A stretch of 64,000 nt of DNA from Prochilodus magdalenae (taxonomy: Eukaryota; Chordata; Actinopteri; Characiformes; Prochilodontidae). The notes below the pieces were generated by a model, which saw only the letters and a list, made by a program, of their open reading frames with translations, had not been told where the DNA came from and searched no databases. The number at the start of each line of letters is the position of its first letter. Position 1 is the first letter of the stretch. The DNA lies in assembly GCA_024036415.1 (NCBI GenBank), contig JAMWET010006934.1, forward strand, positions 60,001-124,000, in the 5' to 3' direction. The position numbers and the translations under genes were made by a program. Positions 49,601-54,249 of this stretch are shown here, piece after piece.

Positions 49601-52069
49601 TTGCACGGCGGAACGGTTCTTCAGATTGAAGGAGGGTGTGCTGCATATGGTTTCATATTAAACCTTTCTGAAAATGTTTAGACATGCGAATAGTTCTTCG
49701 AGTGTCCGTGGTTCTGTACAGAACCGATGTGTTTACTAAATAACGCATTCTTTTTAAGAGTATAGAAGTCATCTTTTTCCAATGACGTCTGTGCTCAGCC
49801 ACGCCAAGGAACATTCCGCACATGTACAGAGCAGCTGTGTAATCAGAGAGTGCAGGTGTAGACTGATCTGCCTGTCTCCCGTTCAAGCCATGCGGACATT
49901 CAGTGAGCGGTGATGCCGTCCATGAGTCATCCTGTTGGTGCCACCACCATTCGGAGATGGCTACATGCACCATTACGACAACTGCCCTTCACACCGTGTC
50001 AGCTTCGCCAAGACTGCAATGATGTCGTGCCAGACTGTCATGGAGTGACTCAGAATGGCAGCGGGTCATCTTCAGTGACGAGCCCTGCTTTTGTCCTGGT
50101 GGAGATGACCAACGAGTCCATGTGTGGAGGCACCGTGGTCAGCACCGAGATGAACAGTTTGTTGTCACACGTCCAGAAGGCCTGGTGTCACTCCACCTCC
50201 ACCCCTACCGCACCATCTGCAGGAACTGTGTGAGGATGTTTAAGCTGCATGGGATGGATTATCACAGGACACCACTTGGAGCTGAGAGATCCTACTTCTG
50301 TATGTGTAGCTCTCCAACCTCTACAACTCAATGCCGAGACGTCTGGGATGCTGCGTGACACTGCGTAAAACAATGCCTAACCACAGTTAGTCTTTTTGCT
50401 TACTCTGGCATCTAGCTTAGCATGGGAGCTACAAACATTCACCTGTGGAAGACTCTGTGTAATTCCACATACTCTTATGCACAATCAAACAAACCTTGGA
50501 ACAGTGCAAATGCTAGTGCATCTTAATTAGCTTATTGTGGTTGGAAGCTCAAAGTGAGCATTTGTGAGGTCAGCTGGATGGGTGCACTTTTATTGGTCAA
50601 CCATCCTGCTGACCTTACAGAGTCCAACACCAGGTAAACATGGGGTACAAGAATGCAGGGAGGAAGCAAGGGAGGACTGCTGCTCAGCTCTTAGGAGATC
50701 TTTCGGCTCTTAGATCACTTCTGACTCCATATTTCCAGTAGATAGCAAACCTGCAAACAAGCTGCATGGGATGGATTATCACAGGACACCATTAGGAACC
50801 TCTACAGCTCCATACCAAGACTTCTGCCATTGTGGGTTAGCAAATATGGCGGCCCGACGCCATACTGAGAGACAGACTTCTGTATGTGTAGCTCAATAAA
50901 TATTGATCACATCAGTCTAAATGTATCATCAGTTATTGATCCTGGTCCCCTTTATCTTCCTTCCCAACAGCACCGCACTCCCACACCTCTTTTTTTGGTG
51001 CAGCTGTTCTTTTGATGATCAGTGTATATCTTGAAATACAGTGAAATATCAAACACTGACTCTTGTTTCGTTTTCAGTTTAATGTAAATCCAGTAGAAAC
51101 AGAATTTATTCAATCCTGCCTAACTCGCCATCCTGCTATAACAGTATTCCCTGTCACTTGTTTCTGCAGATATGCCGGCTGCAGCAGCATCTGTCGGCTG
51201 GGGAGCATCAGCAGGACCTGTTCCGAGACCAGCCACTCATGTTTGTATCTCCACTGTCCCAGCCGCCCTGCCGCAGCCTGGTGGAGCTCATTCAGCTATG
51301 TGGAGGAAGCGTGTCTCGGAGCATTCGACAAGCCGCCCTCTGCTTCGGAGAGTACAAGGGGAAAAAGCCTGAGGGGACCAGGTGTCTCTCAGAACAGTGG
51401 ATTTTAGGTAAGCGCTTTTGAGTGGCACGCCACACGCCAACATTGTTTGTTTTCTTTAAGGTTTAAAGCAACTTTGAGCTATTATATTAAAATCCCATTA
51501 GAATAGTTATTATTATTATATGCACAGGAACATTTACATTTATAGCATTTAGCTGACTCTCTTATCCAGAGCGACTTACAAGGTTAATCATATTACAGCT
51601 AGTTCAGTGTAGGGTAAGGAGTCTTGCCCAAGGACTCTTATAGGTGTAGCACAGAATTTTCACCCAGACTGGGATTCGAATCCCGGTCTCCCACATGTGG
51701 TGGTGGCTCCATGGCAGGTAGTGGTGTTACATGCTGAGCTGAATATAGGAGTCATGTTTGGCTGATATTTAAGATCAGTGTTCCGTGGCGTATTGATTGT
51801 ACCCTGGAAAAGCATAATGGGCTGCTGAGTTAACATGTCAGTAGATCCTTCATTTTCCTAAATTTTTATCATCATATAGAAATAAACGCTATATGGAAAT
51901 GCTAATCCAGTCGTATGTCATTCCAATTTCTATATTTCATAAATATTTATGGATCTGCACCAGTATAATTGGCACTGGACATTTCACAAATCTGACTGTT
52001 TGTGTTTCTCCTCTAGACTCTGTGACCCATCTCGTGCTACTTCCATATGACAACTACTATTTGGACTGA
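9623..52069 (+). CDS. mcph1: Microcephalin, 3' part: five coding exons for BRCT2 and BRCT3
   Basis: Microcephalin is a nuclear DNA-damage-response and chromosome-condensation regulator with one N-terminal and two C-terminal BRCT domains; the tandem C-terminal pair binds phosphopeptides such as gamma-H2AX. Five plus-strand exons (38, 163, 78, 238 and 53 nt) join in phase to encode the last 189 residues: RTLVMTSMP, then BRCT2 ([25 protein letters not shown]), then the linker [16 protein letters not shown], then BRCT3 ([20 protein letters not shown]) and a stop at 52067. Identity to vertebrate MCPH1 is clear throughout. The upstream part (BRCT1 and the long middle exon) is not in the window. The intron between exons 3 and 4 of this set is about 40 kb and holds angpt2 on the opposite strand, as in mammals. 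Confidence 0.95.
9820..9982 (+). CDS. mcph1: mcph1 exon: BRCT2 core
   Basis: 163 nt starting with the last base of the split Glu codon, then [35 protein letters not shown] and WILSFEW. The GG and the invariant BRCT tryptophan are present. Acceptor gacgtag, donor gtgcgt, phase 0 at the 3' end. Confidence 0.95.
10122..10400 (-). pseudogene. Tc1 transposase fragment
   Basis: The minus-strand frame reads [18 protein letters not shown] followed by [19 protein letters not shown], the C-terminal catalytic Glu region, here with Val in place of the catalytic Glu (family PDLNPIEHLWD). It is broken by an (AAT)n tract at 10160-10187. Confidence 0.75.
10401..11039. other. No gene recognised
   Basis: mcph1 intron with a short (TG)n at about 10667-10680. 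Confidence 0.5.
11045..11128 (+). mobile_element. CR1/L2-like LINE 3' tail with (TTGA)n
   Basis: gctgctttgagacacc, then aaaagtgctatacaaataaa, then TGATTGAT repeats: the standard 3' end of a fish non-LTR element. It ends 10 bp before the mcph1 exon at 11139. Confidence 0.75.
11139..11216 (+). CDS. mcph1: mcph1 exon: end of BRCT2 and inter-BRCT linker
   Basis: 26 codons, phase 0/0, [20 protein letters not shown] followed by HFPAAP, matching the vertebrate WVLWSLE...ISEEPFELSHHFPAAP pattern. Donor gtaggt. The acceptor ctctgtag follows directly on a LINE 3' tail with (TTGA)n. Confidence 0.93.
11396..11815 (+). repeat. 11-bp minisatellite, about 37 copies
   Basis: The unit is gatgctctggt or gatgctctgta, with some gatgctttgta. 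Eleven is not a multiple of three, so translation gives 11-residue repeats and long open frames in all minus-strand phases; these are not genes. Confidence 0.95.
11830..12010. mobile_element. Fragment of the MITE family seen at 27895-28237
   Basis: Shares gaagaacagggtaatagagt, agaaacagatggactacagt and tgtagaactacagagtgtcc (partly in the opposite orientation) but lacks termini. Confidence 0.6.
12297..12480 (-). mobile_element. LINE 3' UTR fragment
   Basis: caatctaactttattgtcat followed by cagtaaaacg and the aataaatac-rich stretch resembles reversed LINE 3' ends of the type at 23057 and 45760. Confidence 0.45.
12781..13311. mobile_element. Tc1-type MITE, complete (531 bp)
   Basis: The 31-bp terminal inverted repeats start caggggttggacaatgaaac on the left, with the complement of caggggttggacaaagaaag on the right (two mismatches in 31). 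TA target duplications sit at 12779-12780 and 13312-13313. No transposase. Confidence 0.92.
13561..13800 (+). mobile_element. MITE family M, copy 1
   Basis: Ends in gaggaaaaacatgtatctcc and ggagatacttgtttttcttt, then ggacagcga. The interior has gcagctgctgtttacactgt and cctctcctgtaaagttgcca. Other copies lie at 36941, 43710 and 52300. Confidence 0.85.
14380..15165 (-). mobile_element. Degenerate Tc1-like element
   Basis: The minus-strand frame 14596-14856 begins [19 protein letters not shown] and continues through [17 protein letters not shown] with a Gln/Arg-rich hinge, the N-terminal helix-turn-helix of Tc1 transposases. The far end has ccctttattttttttgagca, the usual subterminal sequence of this family. 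The catalytic part is gone. Confidence 0.75.
15166..16020. other. AT-rich, no gene recognised
   Basis: Short TA repeat at 15163-15182. The 81-codon minus frame at 15476-15721 shows no recognisable domain. Confidence 0.5.
16021..16835 (-). mobile_element. CR1/L2/Rex-like LINE 3' end, internally deleted
   Basis: The minus-strand frame reads [46 protein letters not shown], then jumps to [19 protein letters not shown], missing the usual segment between. The tail toward 16021 carries the complement of gggagtttttcctcaccact, a common fish LINE 3' motif. Confidence 0.75.
16836..17799. other. No gene recognised
   Basis: Unique-looking sequence between the LINE fragment and the AT-rich block, downstream of angpt2. 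Confidence 0.5.
17800..18250. repeat. AT-rich block with inverted arms
   Basis: ccagtttgttttccaagaca at about 17868 reappears as its complement near 18185-18205, around (ATT)n, (TA)n at 18068-18112 and a poly-T run. The same motif occurs again at 19640-19665. Confidence 0.6.
18530..19179 (-). other. angpt2: Probable angpt2 3' UTR
   Basis: Unique sequence follows the stop codon. The first good AATAAA on the minus strand is the complement of plus-strand tttatt at 18534-18539, just inside a poly-T stretch, which would give a 3' UTR of about 640 nt. Other AATAAA-like sites occur in the AT-rich block near 17830-18060, so the true end is uncertain. Confidence 0.35.
19180..19340 (-). CDS. angpt2: angpt2 coding exon 9: P domain with the TIE2-binding face and stop
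   Basis: Two bases plus 52 codons and TGA (19180-19182). It begins [13 protein letters not shown] and ends RPEDF. The loop that reads PQR in human ANGPT2 and TAG in ANGPT1 reads QQG here (residues 445-447). Acceptor is tttatag. Confidence 0.97.
19180..39101 (-). CDS. angpt2: Angiopoietin-2, complete gene model (nine coding exons)
   Basis: Secreted ligand of the endothelial receptor tyrosine kinase TIE2, acting in vessel remodelling and lymphatic development. Joining the nine minus-strand exons listed below gives 1443 nt including the stop (480 aa; human ANGPT2 has 496). Every junction has GT-AG signals and matching phase. Protein order: signal peptide (about 1-20), superclustering region with Cys33 and Cys45, coiled coil (about 60-250), then a fibrinogen-related domain (about 264-480) with the family cysteines (C268, C297, C417, C419, C421, C434) and the calcium-loop motif around D411-C417. 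N-glycosylation sequons NNT, NHT and NQT lie in exons 1-3. It reads as ANGPT2 rather than ANGPT1 from [20 protein letters not shown] and [15 protein letters not shown]. It is about 16 aa shorter than human, from gaps after the signal peptide, in exon 2 and in the linker before the fibrinogen domain. It lies wholly inside an mcph1 intron on the opposite strand. Homology is certain; a/b paralogue status cannot be judged here. Confidence 0.97.
19488..20185. repeat. Local direct duplication around an AT microsatellite
   Basis: About 110 bp at 19488-19596 (ttgggatattggtacaggga, gccaaggtttgagcactcca, cagaccaggctgttctccaa) recurs at 20070-20182 with few changes. Between them is (AT)n at 19676-19735 and 19745-19840, interrupted twice by aaatttgg. 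All lies in angpt2 intron 8. Confidence 0.8.
20190..20960 (+). mobile_element. Heavily decayed Tc1-like element
   Basis: The left subterminal part has gccaaagtttgggcacccag. A start-like ATGGGCTCC at 20396 opens [13 protein letters not shown], the Tc1 N-terminus. Later frames give scraps with many stops and shifts, and end near a gacatggggatggatccatc stretch. Confidence 0.65.
20961..21729. other. No gene recognised (angpt2 intron 8)
   Basis: GC-richer than its surroundings near 20990-21130, with no repeat I recognise. Could hold regulatory sequence. Confidence 0.4.
21730..21860 (-). CDS. angpt2: angpt2 coding exon 8: calcium loop of the fibrinogen-related domain
   Basis: 131 nt (1+129+1). 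It reads [15 protein letters not shown], then PGNDFSTKD and DNDKCVCKC, then a TTGG end. It contains the calcium-loop acidic residues and the three clustered cysteines. Acceptor tacag, donor gtaagg. Confidence 0.96.
21861..23056. other. angpt2 intron 7, proximal part: no gene recognised
   Basis: Contains a short (TCTCGCGCA)-like patch at about 22228-22270 and a T-run, otherwise unique-looking. Confidence 0.4.
23057..23190 (-). mobile_element. LINE 3' end with (ATTAG)n tail
   Basis: ttagattagattagattaga followed by ttcaactttattgtccttgt and aatgaaatgcagttagcatc. Inverted related copies lie at 37965-38062 and 46890-46960. Confidence 0.65.
23440..23960. mobile_element. Non-autonomous DNA element, copy 1 of 2
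   Basis: Related along its length to 61975-62450: cacagaaacc and cttagctgcc, ttgaccagtcagaacagatt, aggcggggcttaaagacac, and a final stretch with gaagcatg and aacagaccccc. Termini were not resolved. Confidence 0.6.
24049..24215 (-). CDS. angpt2: angpt2 coding exon 7: fibrinogen-related domain
   Basis: 55 codons plus two bases. It begins [14 protein letters not shown] and includes YVLRIEL and DWEGN. Acceptor taaag, donor gtaaag. Confidence 0.96.
24369..24470 (-). CDS. angpt2: angpt2 coding exon 6: fibrinogen-related domain
   Basis: 34 codons, phase 0/0, from [13 protein letters not shown] to WKEYKM. It carries the GGGWT signature and the partner cysteine C297. Acceptor tttccag, donor gtgagg. 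Confidence 0.96.
24817..24944 (-). CDS. angpt2: angpt2 coding exon 5: start of the fibrinogen-related domain
   Basis: Two bases plus 42 codons. The linker GKSAMMQD is followed by [10 protein letters not shown] and GVYTLTIP, the first fibrinogen-domain cysteine and strand. Acceptor ttctag, donor gtaaga. The residues before KDC are poorly conserved, as they are among vertebrate ANGPT2 proteins. Confidence 0.95.
25290..25505. repeat. Dispersed repeat, direct copy of 27520-27725
   Basis: Both share cacaaatccaacc / cgcaaatccaaccc, ccaatccgattt / ccaatctgatt, aacccagcct, and gtgatggagcctttggaaag / gaatggagcttttggaaaga. Confidence 0.55.
25507..26024 (-). mobile_element. Tc1 internal-deletion derivative, copy 1 (518 bp)
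   Basis: Termini cagctcggtaaaaatttaag and the complementary tttgtttccagaattg are flanked by TA (25505-25506 and 26025-26026). The minus strand encodes only a transposase N-terminal part ([11 protein letters not shown] and [19 protein letters not shown], a helix-turn-helix). It lies in angpt2 intron 4. Confidence 0.85.
26025..26461. other. No gene recognised (angpt2 intron 4)
   Basis: Unique-looking sequence next to exon 4. Confidence 0.4.
26462..26694 (-). CDS. angpt2: angpt2 coding exon 4: coiled coil with short polyglutamine
   Basis: 233 nt (1+231+1). It runs from SFLEKRVEE through [11 protein letters not shown] and KELEKQL to LLETVNSLI and a split proline codon. Donor gtaagt, acceptor ttccag. 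A run of five CAG codons (QQQQQ) sits where human has a Q-rich KQQHD stretch. Confidence 0.95.
26695..27519. other. angpt2 intron 3, no gene recognised
   Basis: Degenerate, possibly part of the repeat that continues to 27725. Short motifs such as cagattttcataaatgcacc and cagatttcaaaa recur nearby. Confidence 0.4.
27520..27730. repeat. Dispersed repeat, second copy of 25290-25505
   Basis: See the shared motifs listed at the first copy. It includes an expanded ttggattggattgattggat tract. Confidence 0.55.
27895..28237. mobile_element. Tc1-type MITE, complete (about 343 bp)
   Basis: Termini are cacccatcagccataacatt with aaaaccacc, and the complement ggtggttgtaatgttaaggc with tgattggtgt. Interior cagactgtagtccatctgtt. 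It sits 29 bp downstream of angpt2 exon 3 on the coding strand. A fragment of the family is at 11830-12010. Confidence 0.85.
28266..28387 (-). CDS. angpt2: angpt2 coding exon 3: coiled coil
   Basis: 40 codons plus two bases. It begins VINQTTRLE and ends LDEKN; the split serine codon is completed by exon 4. Donor is gtacgt. It carries an NQT sequon and the STNKLEK motif typical of angiopoietins. Confidence 0.95.
28388..29345. other. angpt2 intron 2, no gene recognised
   Basis: Mostly unique-looking sequence. A C-run lies at about 28663-28671. Confidence 0.4.
29348..29480. mobile_element. hAT-like terminal fragment
   Basis: ctagggatgcaccaaacgct then cggcaactgaaattattgca matches the TAGGGATGCACCGA-type terminus common to vertebrate hAT elements. 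Confidence 0.5.
29818..30078 (+). pseudogene. Possible MADF-like fragment
   Basis: An 86-codon frame reads [20 protein letters not shown], then [16 protein letters not shown]. The spacing of LxxLVRxxxxL and WKDVG resembles a MADF/Myb-like DNA-binding domain as found in transposon-derived proteins. No continuation is visible, and the match is weak. Confidence 0.25.
30890..31355 (+). mobile_element. L2-like LINE 3' UTR with (TTATC)n tail
   Basis: Ends in actgcaatttccttcgggat, then caataaagtgttatcttatc, the classic fish L2-type 3' terminus. Upstream is the usual AT-rich 3' UTR. Confidence 0.75.
31793..31936 (-). CDS. angpt2: angpt2 coding exon 2: coiled coil
   Basis: 48 codons in phase 0/0, from LENYIQ to TSVEVQ, with acceptor ccacag and donor gtgagc. 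It contains TATMIEIGT and TQTAEHARK, the conserved coiled-coil block, and an NHT glycosylation sequon. It is about four residues shorter than the human exon. Confidence 0.95.
31937..33605. other. angpt2 intron 1, proximal part
   Basis: A Tc1-type terminus (tacagtcgtatgcaaaggtt then ttggcac) starts at about 32314, without a recognised partner. The rest is unique-looking. Confidence 0.4.
33606..34830 (+). repeat. 30-bp minisatellite, about 41 copies
   Basis: Unit cagtgagagatcagagtaag then ggtatacatg. The period is exactly 30 from 33880 to 34800; the first copies carry a 16-bp extension (aaggaatctgaaagaa). The 30-bp period keeps frames open: 381 codons on the minus strand and 288 on the plus, both pure 10-residue repeats with no gene features. 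It lies in angpt2 intron 1. Confidence 0.97.
34831..36940. other. angpt2 intron 1, mostly unique sequence
   Basis: No gene or clear repeat. The block at about 35960-36240 is non-repetitive and of balanced composition, a possible regulatory region by default only. Confidence 0.35.
36941..37189 (+). mobile_element. MITE family M, copy 2 (complete)
   Basis: Terminal inverted repeats cgctgtccaatgaaaaacat with gtatctccat, and the complement in cattttggagatacctgttt then ttctttggacagcga. About 249 bp. In angpt2 intron 1. Confidence 0.88.
37965..38062 (+). mobile_element. LINE 3' end with (AATCT)n tail
   Basis: acttgcacttctggttagat, ctaactgcatttcattggct, then ttgaatctaatctaatctaa: inverted relative of 23057-23190. 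Confidence 0.65.
38063..38846. other. angpt2 intron 1 next to exon 1: nothing recognised
   Basis: No repeat or second exon seen. Confidence 0.4.
38847..39101 (-). CDS. angpt2: angpt2 coding exon 1: signal peptide and superclustering region
   Basis: Codons 1-85. The start at 39101 is the only Met that opens a hydrophobic leader ([15 protein letters not shown]) followed by GKKQYQ and C33. The exon ends at TQWLLK, with donor gtaaaa in phase 0, the same boundary residue context as mammalian ANGPT2. Compared with human, about eight residues are missing between the leader and GKKQYQ. Confidence 0.95.
39248..39285 (-). promoter_or_regulatory. angpt2: Candidate angpt2 core promoter (TATA box)
   Basis: On the minus strand a TATAAAT lies at 39274-39280, about 175 bp upstream of the start codon. 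It predicts a transcription start near 39248 and a 5' UTR of about 150 nt. An A-rich purine tract (39431-39470) lies further upstream. Inferred from motif and position only. Confidence 0.45.
39428..39475 (+). repeat. Purine tract upstream of angpt2
   Basis: Poly-A/G run (gagcgagggaaaaaaaaaaa then aagaaaagaaaaaaag), about 180-220 bp upstream of the predicted transcription start. Confidence 0.8.
40320..41940 (+). repeat. Higher-order tandem array, alternating A and B units
   Basis: A units carry acgcacctccaaagttctgt and ttttgcatttcacaccactc (40386, 40963, 41515). B units carry cagttcagtcgtagaagttg and gtttatcattttctgcacat (40705, 41256, 41789). Shared linkers are gtggtcagtcccttgttctg, accaccagcagcttctttgt and cttcttgaacagctacacct. 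A-B dimers of about 535-577 bp occur three times. No coding. Confidence 0.9.
41941..43576. other. No gene recognised upstream of angpt2
   Basis: Two similar stretches at about 43130-43185 and 43322-43375 (agaggcatagcactcctcca / agaggcatacaactcatcca) suggest an old repeat; the remainder is unique-looking. Confidence 0.4.
43577..43708. repeat. (TG)n(TA)n(TG)n compound microsatellite
   Basis: Alternating tg, then about 60 bp of ta, then mixed tgtg/tata. Confidence 0.95.
43709..43972 (-). mobile_element. MITE family M, copy 3, interrupted by a LINE tail
   Basis: Inverted copy (ccaaaatagcaactttacag ... aagcatgtttttcattggac then agtgacga). At about 43877-43918 a ccgctatacgaataaatact then gattgattg LINE 3' tail is inserted. 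Confidence 0.8.
44136..44650 (-). mobile_element. Tc1 internal-deletion derivative, copy 2 (515 bp)
   Basis: Nearly identical to 25507-26024. Termini cagctctgtaaaa and tgatttgtttccagagctg, with TA at 44134-44135 and 44651-44652. The minus strand keeps the same N-terminal transposase fragment ([20 protein letters not shown]). Confidence 0.88.
44653..45508. other. No gene recognised
   Basis: Unique-looking sequence with slightly higher GC near 44990-45230. Confidence 0.4.
45509..46144 (+). repeat. 145-bp direct repeats 491 bp apart
   Basis: 45509-45653 and 46000-46144 are the same length and differ at about four positions (both contain gacacactgcgctagcggaa). The 346 bp between include a reversed LINE-like 3' stretch (about 45760-45940). 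Confidence 0.9.
46190..46375 (+). mobile_element. LINE 3' end with (TTTGAATC)n tail
   Basis: cagcaaagtaagaatttcat then tgtacagggaaact, gtgcatatgacaataaaagc, and repeats of tttgaatc. Confidence 0.65.
46376..47240. other. No gene recognised; short (AGCATT)n patches
   Basis: taatgctaatgctaatgctg at about 46419 and its complement (agcattagcattagcattag) at about 46709. A LINE fragment (tgcattccattggctccctg) at about 46893-46960. Confidence 0.5.
47241..47370 (-). mobile_element. MITE family M fragment
   Basis: gataactttacaggagatcc, taagtctatggaaccaaa and catttctttggcccattcaa match the inverted interior of family M. Confidence 0.5.
47560..47960. other. Unique, relatively GC-rich block, candidate conserved element
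   Basis: It contrasts with the AT-rich, repeat-laden flanks and lacks recognisable repeat motifs. A 118-codon frame (47554-47910) crosses it but shows no domain or splice-bounded exon character. A distal enhancer of angpt2 or mcph1 is possible. Confidence 0.3.
48291..48773 (+). repeat. 40-bp direct repeats flanking the SINE
   Basis: 48291-48330 and 48734-48773 are identical except one base (ataaaccatactgccag then a/g, ggcctgatgacttttattg). They enclose the SINE and about 100 bp more. Confidence 0.85.
48300..48640 (-). mobile_element. tRNA-derived SINE, single-unit parent of the 52835 array
   Basis: On the minus strand the head has tggaggttagggaaccagcc then ttgtgacc and a B-box-like ggttcgatttcc, followed by gtgcccttgagcaaggcacc and taacccccaactgctcc, then gcccaccgctccgtg, and a tail with ccccactgtgggatcaac. 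Confidence 0.75.
49020..49255 (+). mobile_element. Tc1-like transposase 3' fragment
   Basis: ccagtggaactgtgttctct, caacagctttgggatgagtc, ccccactaatgctcttgagg and caatcaaatcctccc follow the order of a common fish Tc1 family, with deletions. Confidence 0.55.
49797..51035 (+). mobile_element. Degenerate Tc1-like element
   Basis: The plus strand holds [21 protein letters not shown] (helix-turn-helix) and, in another frame, a [19 protein letters not shown] stretch with [13 protein letters not shown], then the [15 protein letters not shown] and C-terminal region. 50750-51035 repeats the 3' portion (gcatgggatggattatcaca, ccgacgccatactgagagac) and the subterminal cagttattgatcctggtccc. Many stops and shifts. 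Confidence 0.75.
51170..51407 (+). CDS. mcph1: mcph1 exon: BRCT3
   Basis: 79 codons plus one base. It runs from [12 protein letters not shown] through [27 protein letters not shown] and [10 protein letters not shown] to CLSEQWIL. Acceptor tttctgcag, donor gtaagc. It matches vertebrate MCPH1 after HFPAAP. Confidence 0.96.
51515..51755 (-). mobile_element. tRNA-derived SINE
   Basis: On the minus strand: a tRNA-like head with gggagaccgggattcgaatc (B box), then ggcaagactccttaccctac, and a tail cttgtaagtcgctctggata then agagagtcagctaaatgc, a tail shared by many fish SINEs. Confidence 0.65.
52017..52069 (+). CDS. mcph1: mcph1 terminal coding exon
   Basis: 53 nt with a split Asp codon: [17 protein letters not shown] then TGA at 52067-52069. 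Acceptor ctcctctag. This is the last helix of BRCT3 and a short C-terminus, diverged from the mammalian ending. Confidence 0.9.
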
Positions 52070-52208
52070 TGTGACCATCGTCTCTGGACCATACTGTGAA
52101 ACTGTGACATTTGATCTCAACAACTCGTTAACAGCTTGTTGTTTTAAGGCCCTGATTGTGAGGACATGCTTGTGTTTACTTTTTTAAGACGTTTGTAAAG
52201 CATTGTTA

Positions 52209-52214
52209 AATAAA
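52209..52214 (+). terminator. mcph1: mcph1 polyadenylation signal
   Basis: AATAAA lies 140 bp after the mcph1 stop, followed within 30 bp by a TGTTGATTGTGTTGGG-type GT-rich stretch. This predicts a 3' UTR of about 165 nt. Confidence 0.7.
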
Positions 52215-52299
52215 AAGTATTAAATAAGTCACATGTTGATTGTGTTGGGCACATTTGGATTCACTTTGTTTGGCCCCAAACATCTAGTGGGTTCAGGGT

Positions 52300-52517
52300 T
52301 GGAGTTGTCGATTTGTACTTTTCCACGCCATTTGAACACAGCAGCTGCTGTTTACACTGTGGGGGAATTTCATGTTGAATGGACCAACAGAAATGACCCA
52401 GAACAGCTTAGAAAGAAGTCAGGTTCCATAGACCTTCAATAGAATTAAACAAGGGTTTTGCCCTCTCCTGTAAAGTTGTTAATTGGGAGATACATGTTTT
52501 CTTTTGAACAGCGACGA
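52300..52517 (+). mobile_element. MITE family M, copy 4
   Basis: gcagctgctgtttacactgt, gaatggaccaacagaaatga, cctctcctgtaaagttgtta, gggagatacatgttttcttt and cagcgacga. It lies about 90 bp past the mcph1 polyadenylation signal. Confidence 0.8.
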
Positions 52518-52834
52518 TATTCAGAATACAGAAATAAAGTATCTGTATTAAGTCAAAGTTACATTTAAGAAGGCATCATTGAAACAGTTACTTTTTACAG
52601 TTTTAGAATAATGATATATTAACTAACAAATAAATAAACAATCTTTCTTTGATTGATATATAATTTGATTGATGTCTGAGAATCAGAGTACATAGCATAT
52701 AACCCACATTTGAATAAGACAACTTCTAAAGAGAAGCAAAGGTAATGGCTTCAGGTTCGTCCTAAATCCTGAGTAGACTGATAAATGAAAGTGATGAGCC
52801 AGTTAGTAAAAATCAAATTTACTGACATCCTCTG

Positions 52835-53870
52835 AAGGATGTGGGTCGGAGGTTAGGGAACCAGCCTTGTGACTAGAGAGTCACCACTGACAGTAACAAC
52901 TGAAGTGCCTCTAAACAAGGCCCCTAACCCTCAACTGCTCTCTAGTCGCTGTGGATAGGGCTGGCCACCGCTAAGGGTGCGACTGAAGTGCCCTTGACCA
53001 AGGCACCTAACCCCCAACTGCTCACTAGGCGCTTTGGATAGGACTGGTCACCGCTAAGGGCGCAACTAAAGTGCCCTTGACCAAGGCACCTAACCCCCAA
53101 CTGCTCTCTAGGCGCTGTGGATAGGGCTGGTCACCGCTAAGGGCGCGACTGAAGTGCCCTTGACCAAGGCAACTAACTCCCAGCTGTTCACTAGGTGCTT
53201 TGGATAGGGCTGGTCACCGCTAAGGGCGCAACTAAAGTGCCCTTGACCAAGGCACCTAACCCCCAACTGCTCTCTAGGCGCTGTGGATAGGGCTGGTCAC
53301 CGCTAAGGGCGCGGCTGAAGTGCCCTTGACCAAGGCAACTAACTCCCAGCTGTTCACTAGGTGCTTTGGATAAGGCTGGCCACCGCTAAGGGTGTGACTG
53401 AAGTGCCCTTGACCAAGGCAACTAACTCCCAGCTGTTCACTAGGTGCTTTGGATAGGGCTGGTCACCCCCAAGGGTCCGACTGAAGTGCCCTTGACCAAG
53501 GCATCTAACCCACAACTGCTCACTAGGTGCTTTGGATAGGGCTGGTCACCGCTAAGGGCGCGACTGAATTGCCCTTGACCAAGGCACCTAACCCCCAACT
53601 GCTCTCTAGGTGCTTTGGATAGGGCTGGCCACCGCTAAGGGCGCGACTGAAGTGCCCTTGACCAAGGCACCTAACCCCCAACTGCTCGCTAGGCGCTTTG
53701 GATAGGGCTGGTCACCGCTAAGGGCGCGACTGAAGTGCCCTTGACCAAGGCACCTAACCCCCAACTGCTCTCTAGGCGCTGTGGATAGGGCTGGTCACCG
53801 CTCCGGGCAAGTGTGGTTACTGCCCCCTAGTGTGTGTGTTCACTAGTGCCGGGATAGGCTTCAGCAATCC
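52835..53870 (+). repeat. 83-bp minisatellite, about 11 copies, inside a SINE
   Basis: Unit gcgactgaagtgcccttgac, caaggcacctaacccccaac, tgctctctaggcgctgtgga, tagggctggtcaccgctaag, ggc. The left flank (ggaggttagggaaccagcct) and right flank (actgccccctagtgtgtgtg) are the ends of the SINE seen once at 48300-48640. Confidence 0.95.
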
Positions 53871-54249
53871 ATGAGGATAAGCAGCTTAGAAGATGAATGA
53901 ATGAACAAGGAATGAAATCCATCTAATACAATGCAACCCTGCCCCCTTATATTCTAAATGTATTCTGAATATGCTGTTTACATATTTAGTATCAGAAGGC
54001 ATTACTGAAACCATTCAGGACACTGTATTTAGTATTCAGCCATCACTGCCTTCCCTTAGCATTTCCCCCACCCCGACTGGGACATGAGCTGCTCAAGGTC
54101 ATAGTTCTGTATCAGCCACTCTGCTAAGATTATCGGAAGAAGGCGTAGACATTGATATATATGCTGAAACCTCGTTCTGTGCGCTCACAACATCTAAATG
54201 AGGAATAAAGTGCAACATTTTGTGTATCTTGTGTGATTTTAGGAGCTTT
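53871..54249. other. mcph1-agpat5 intergenic, nothing recognised
   Basis: AT-balanced sequence without repeats I recognise. Confidence 0.4.

Noticed and set aside
51650..51720. tRNA gene suggested by the gggattcgaatcc B box
   Set aside because: No full cloverleaf; it continues into a SINE body and tail, so it is a tRNA-derived SINE.
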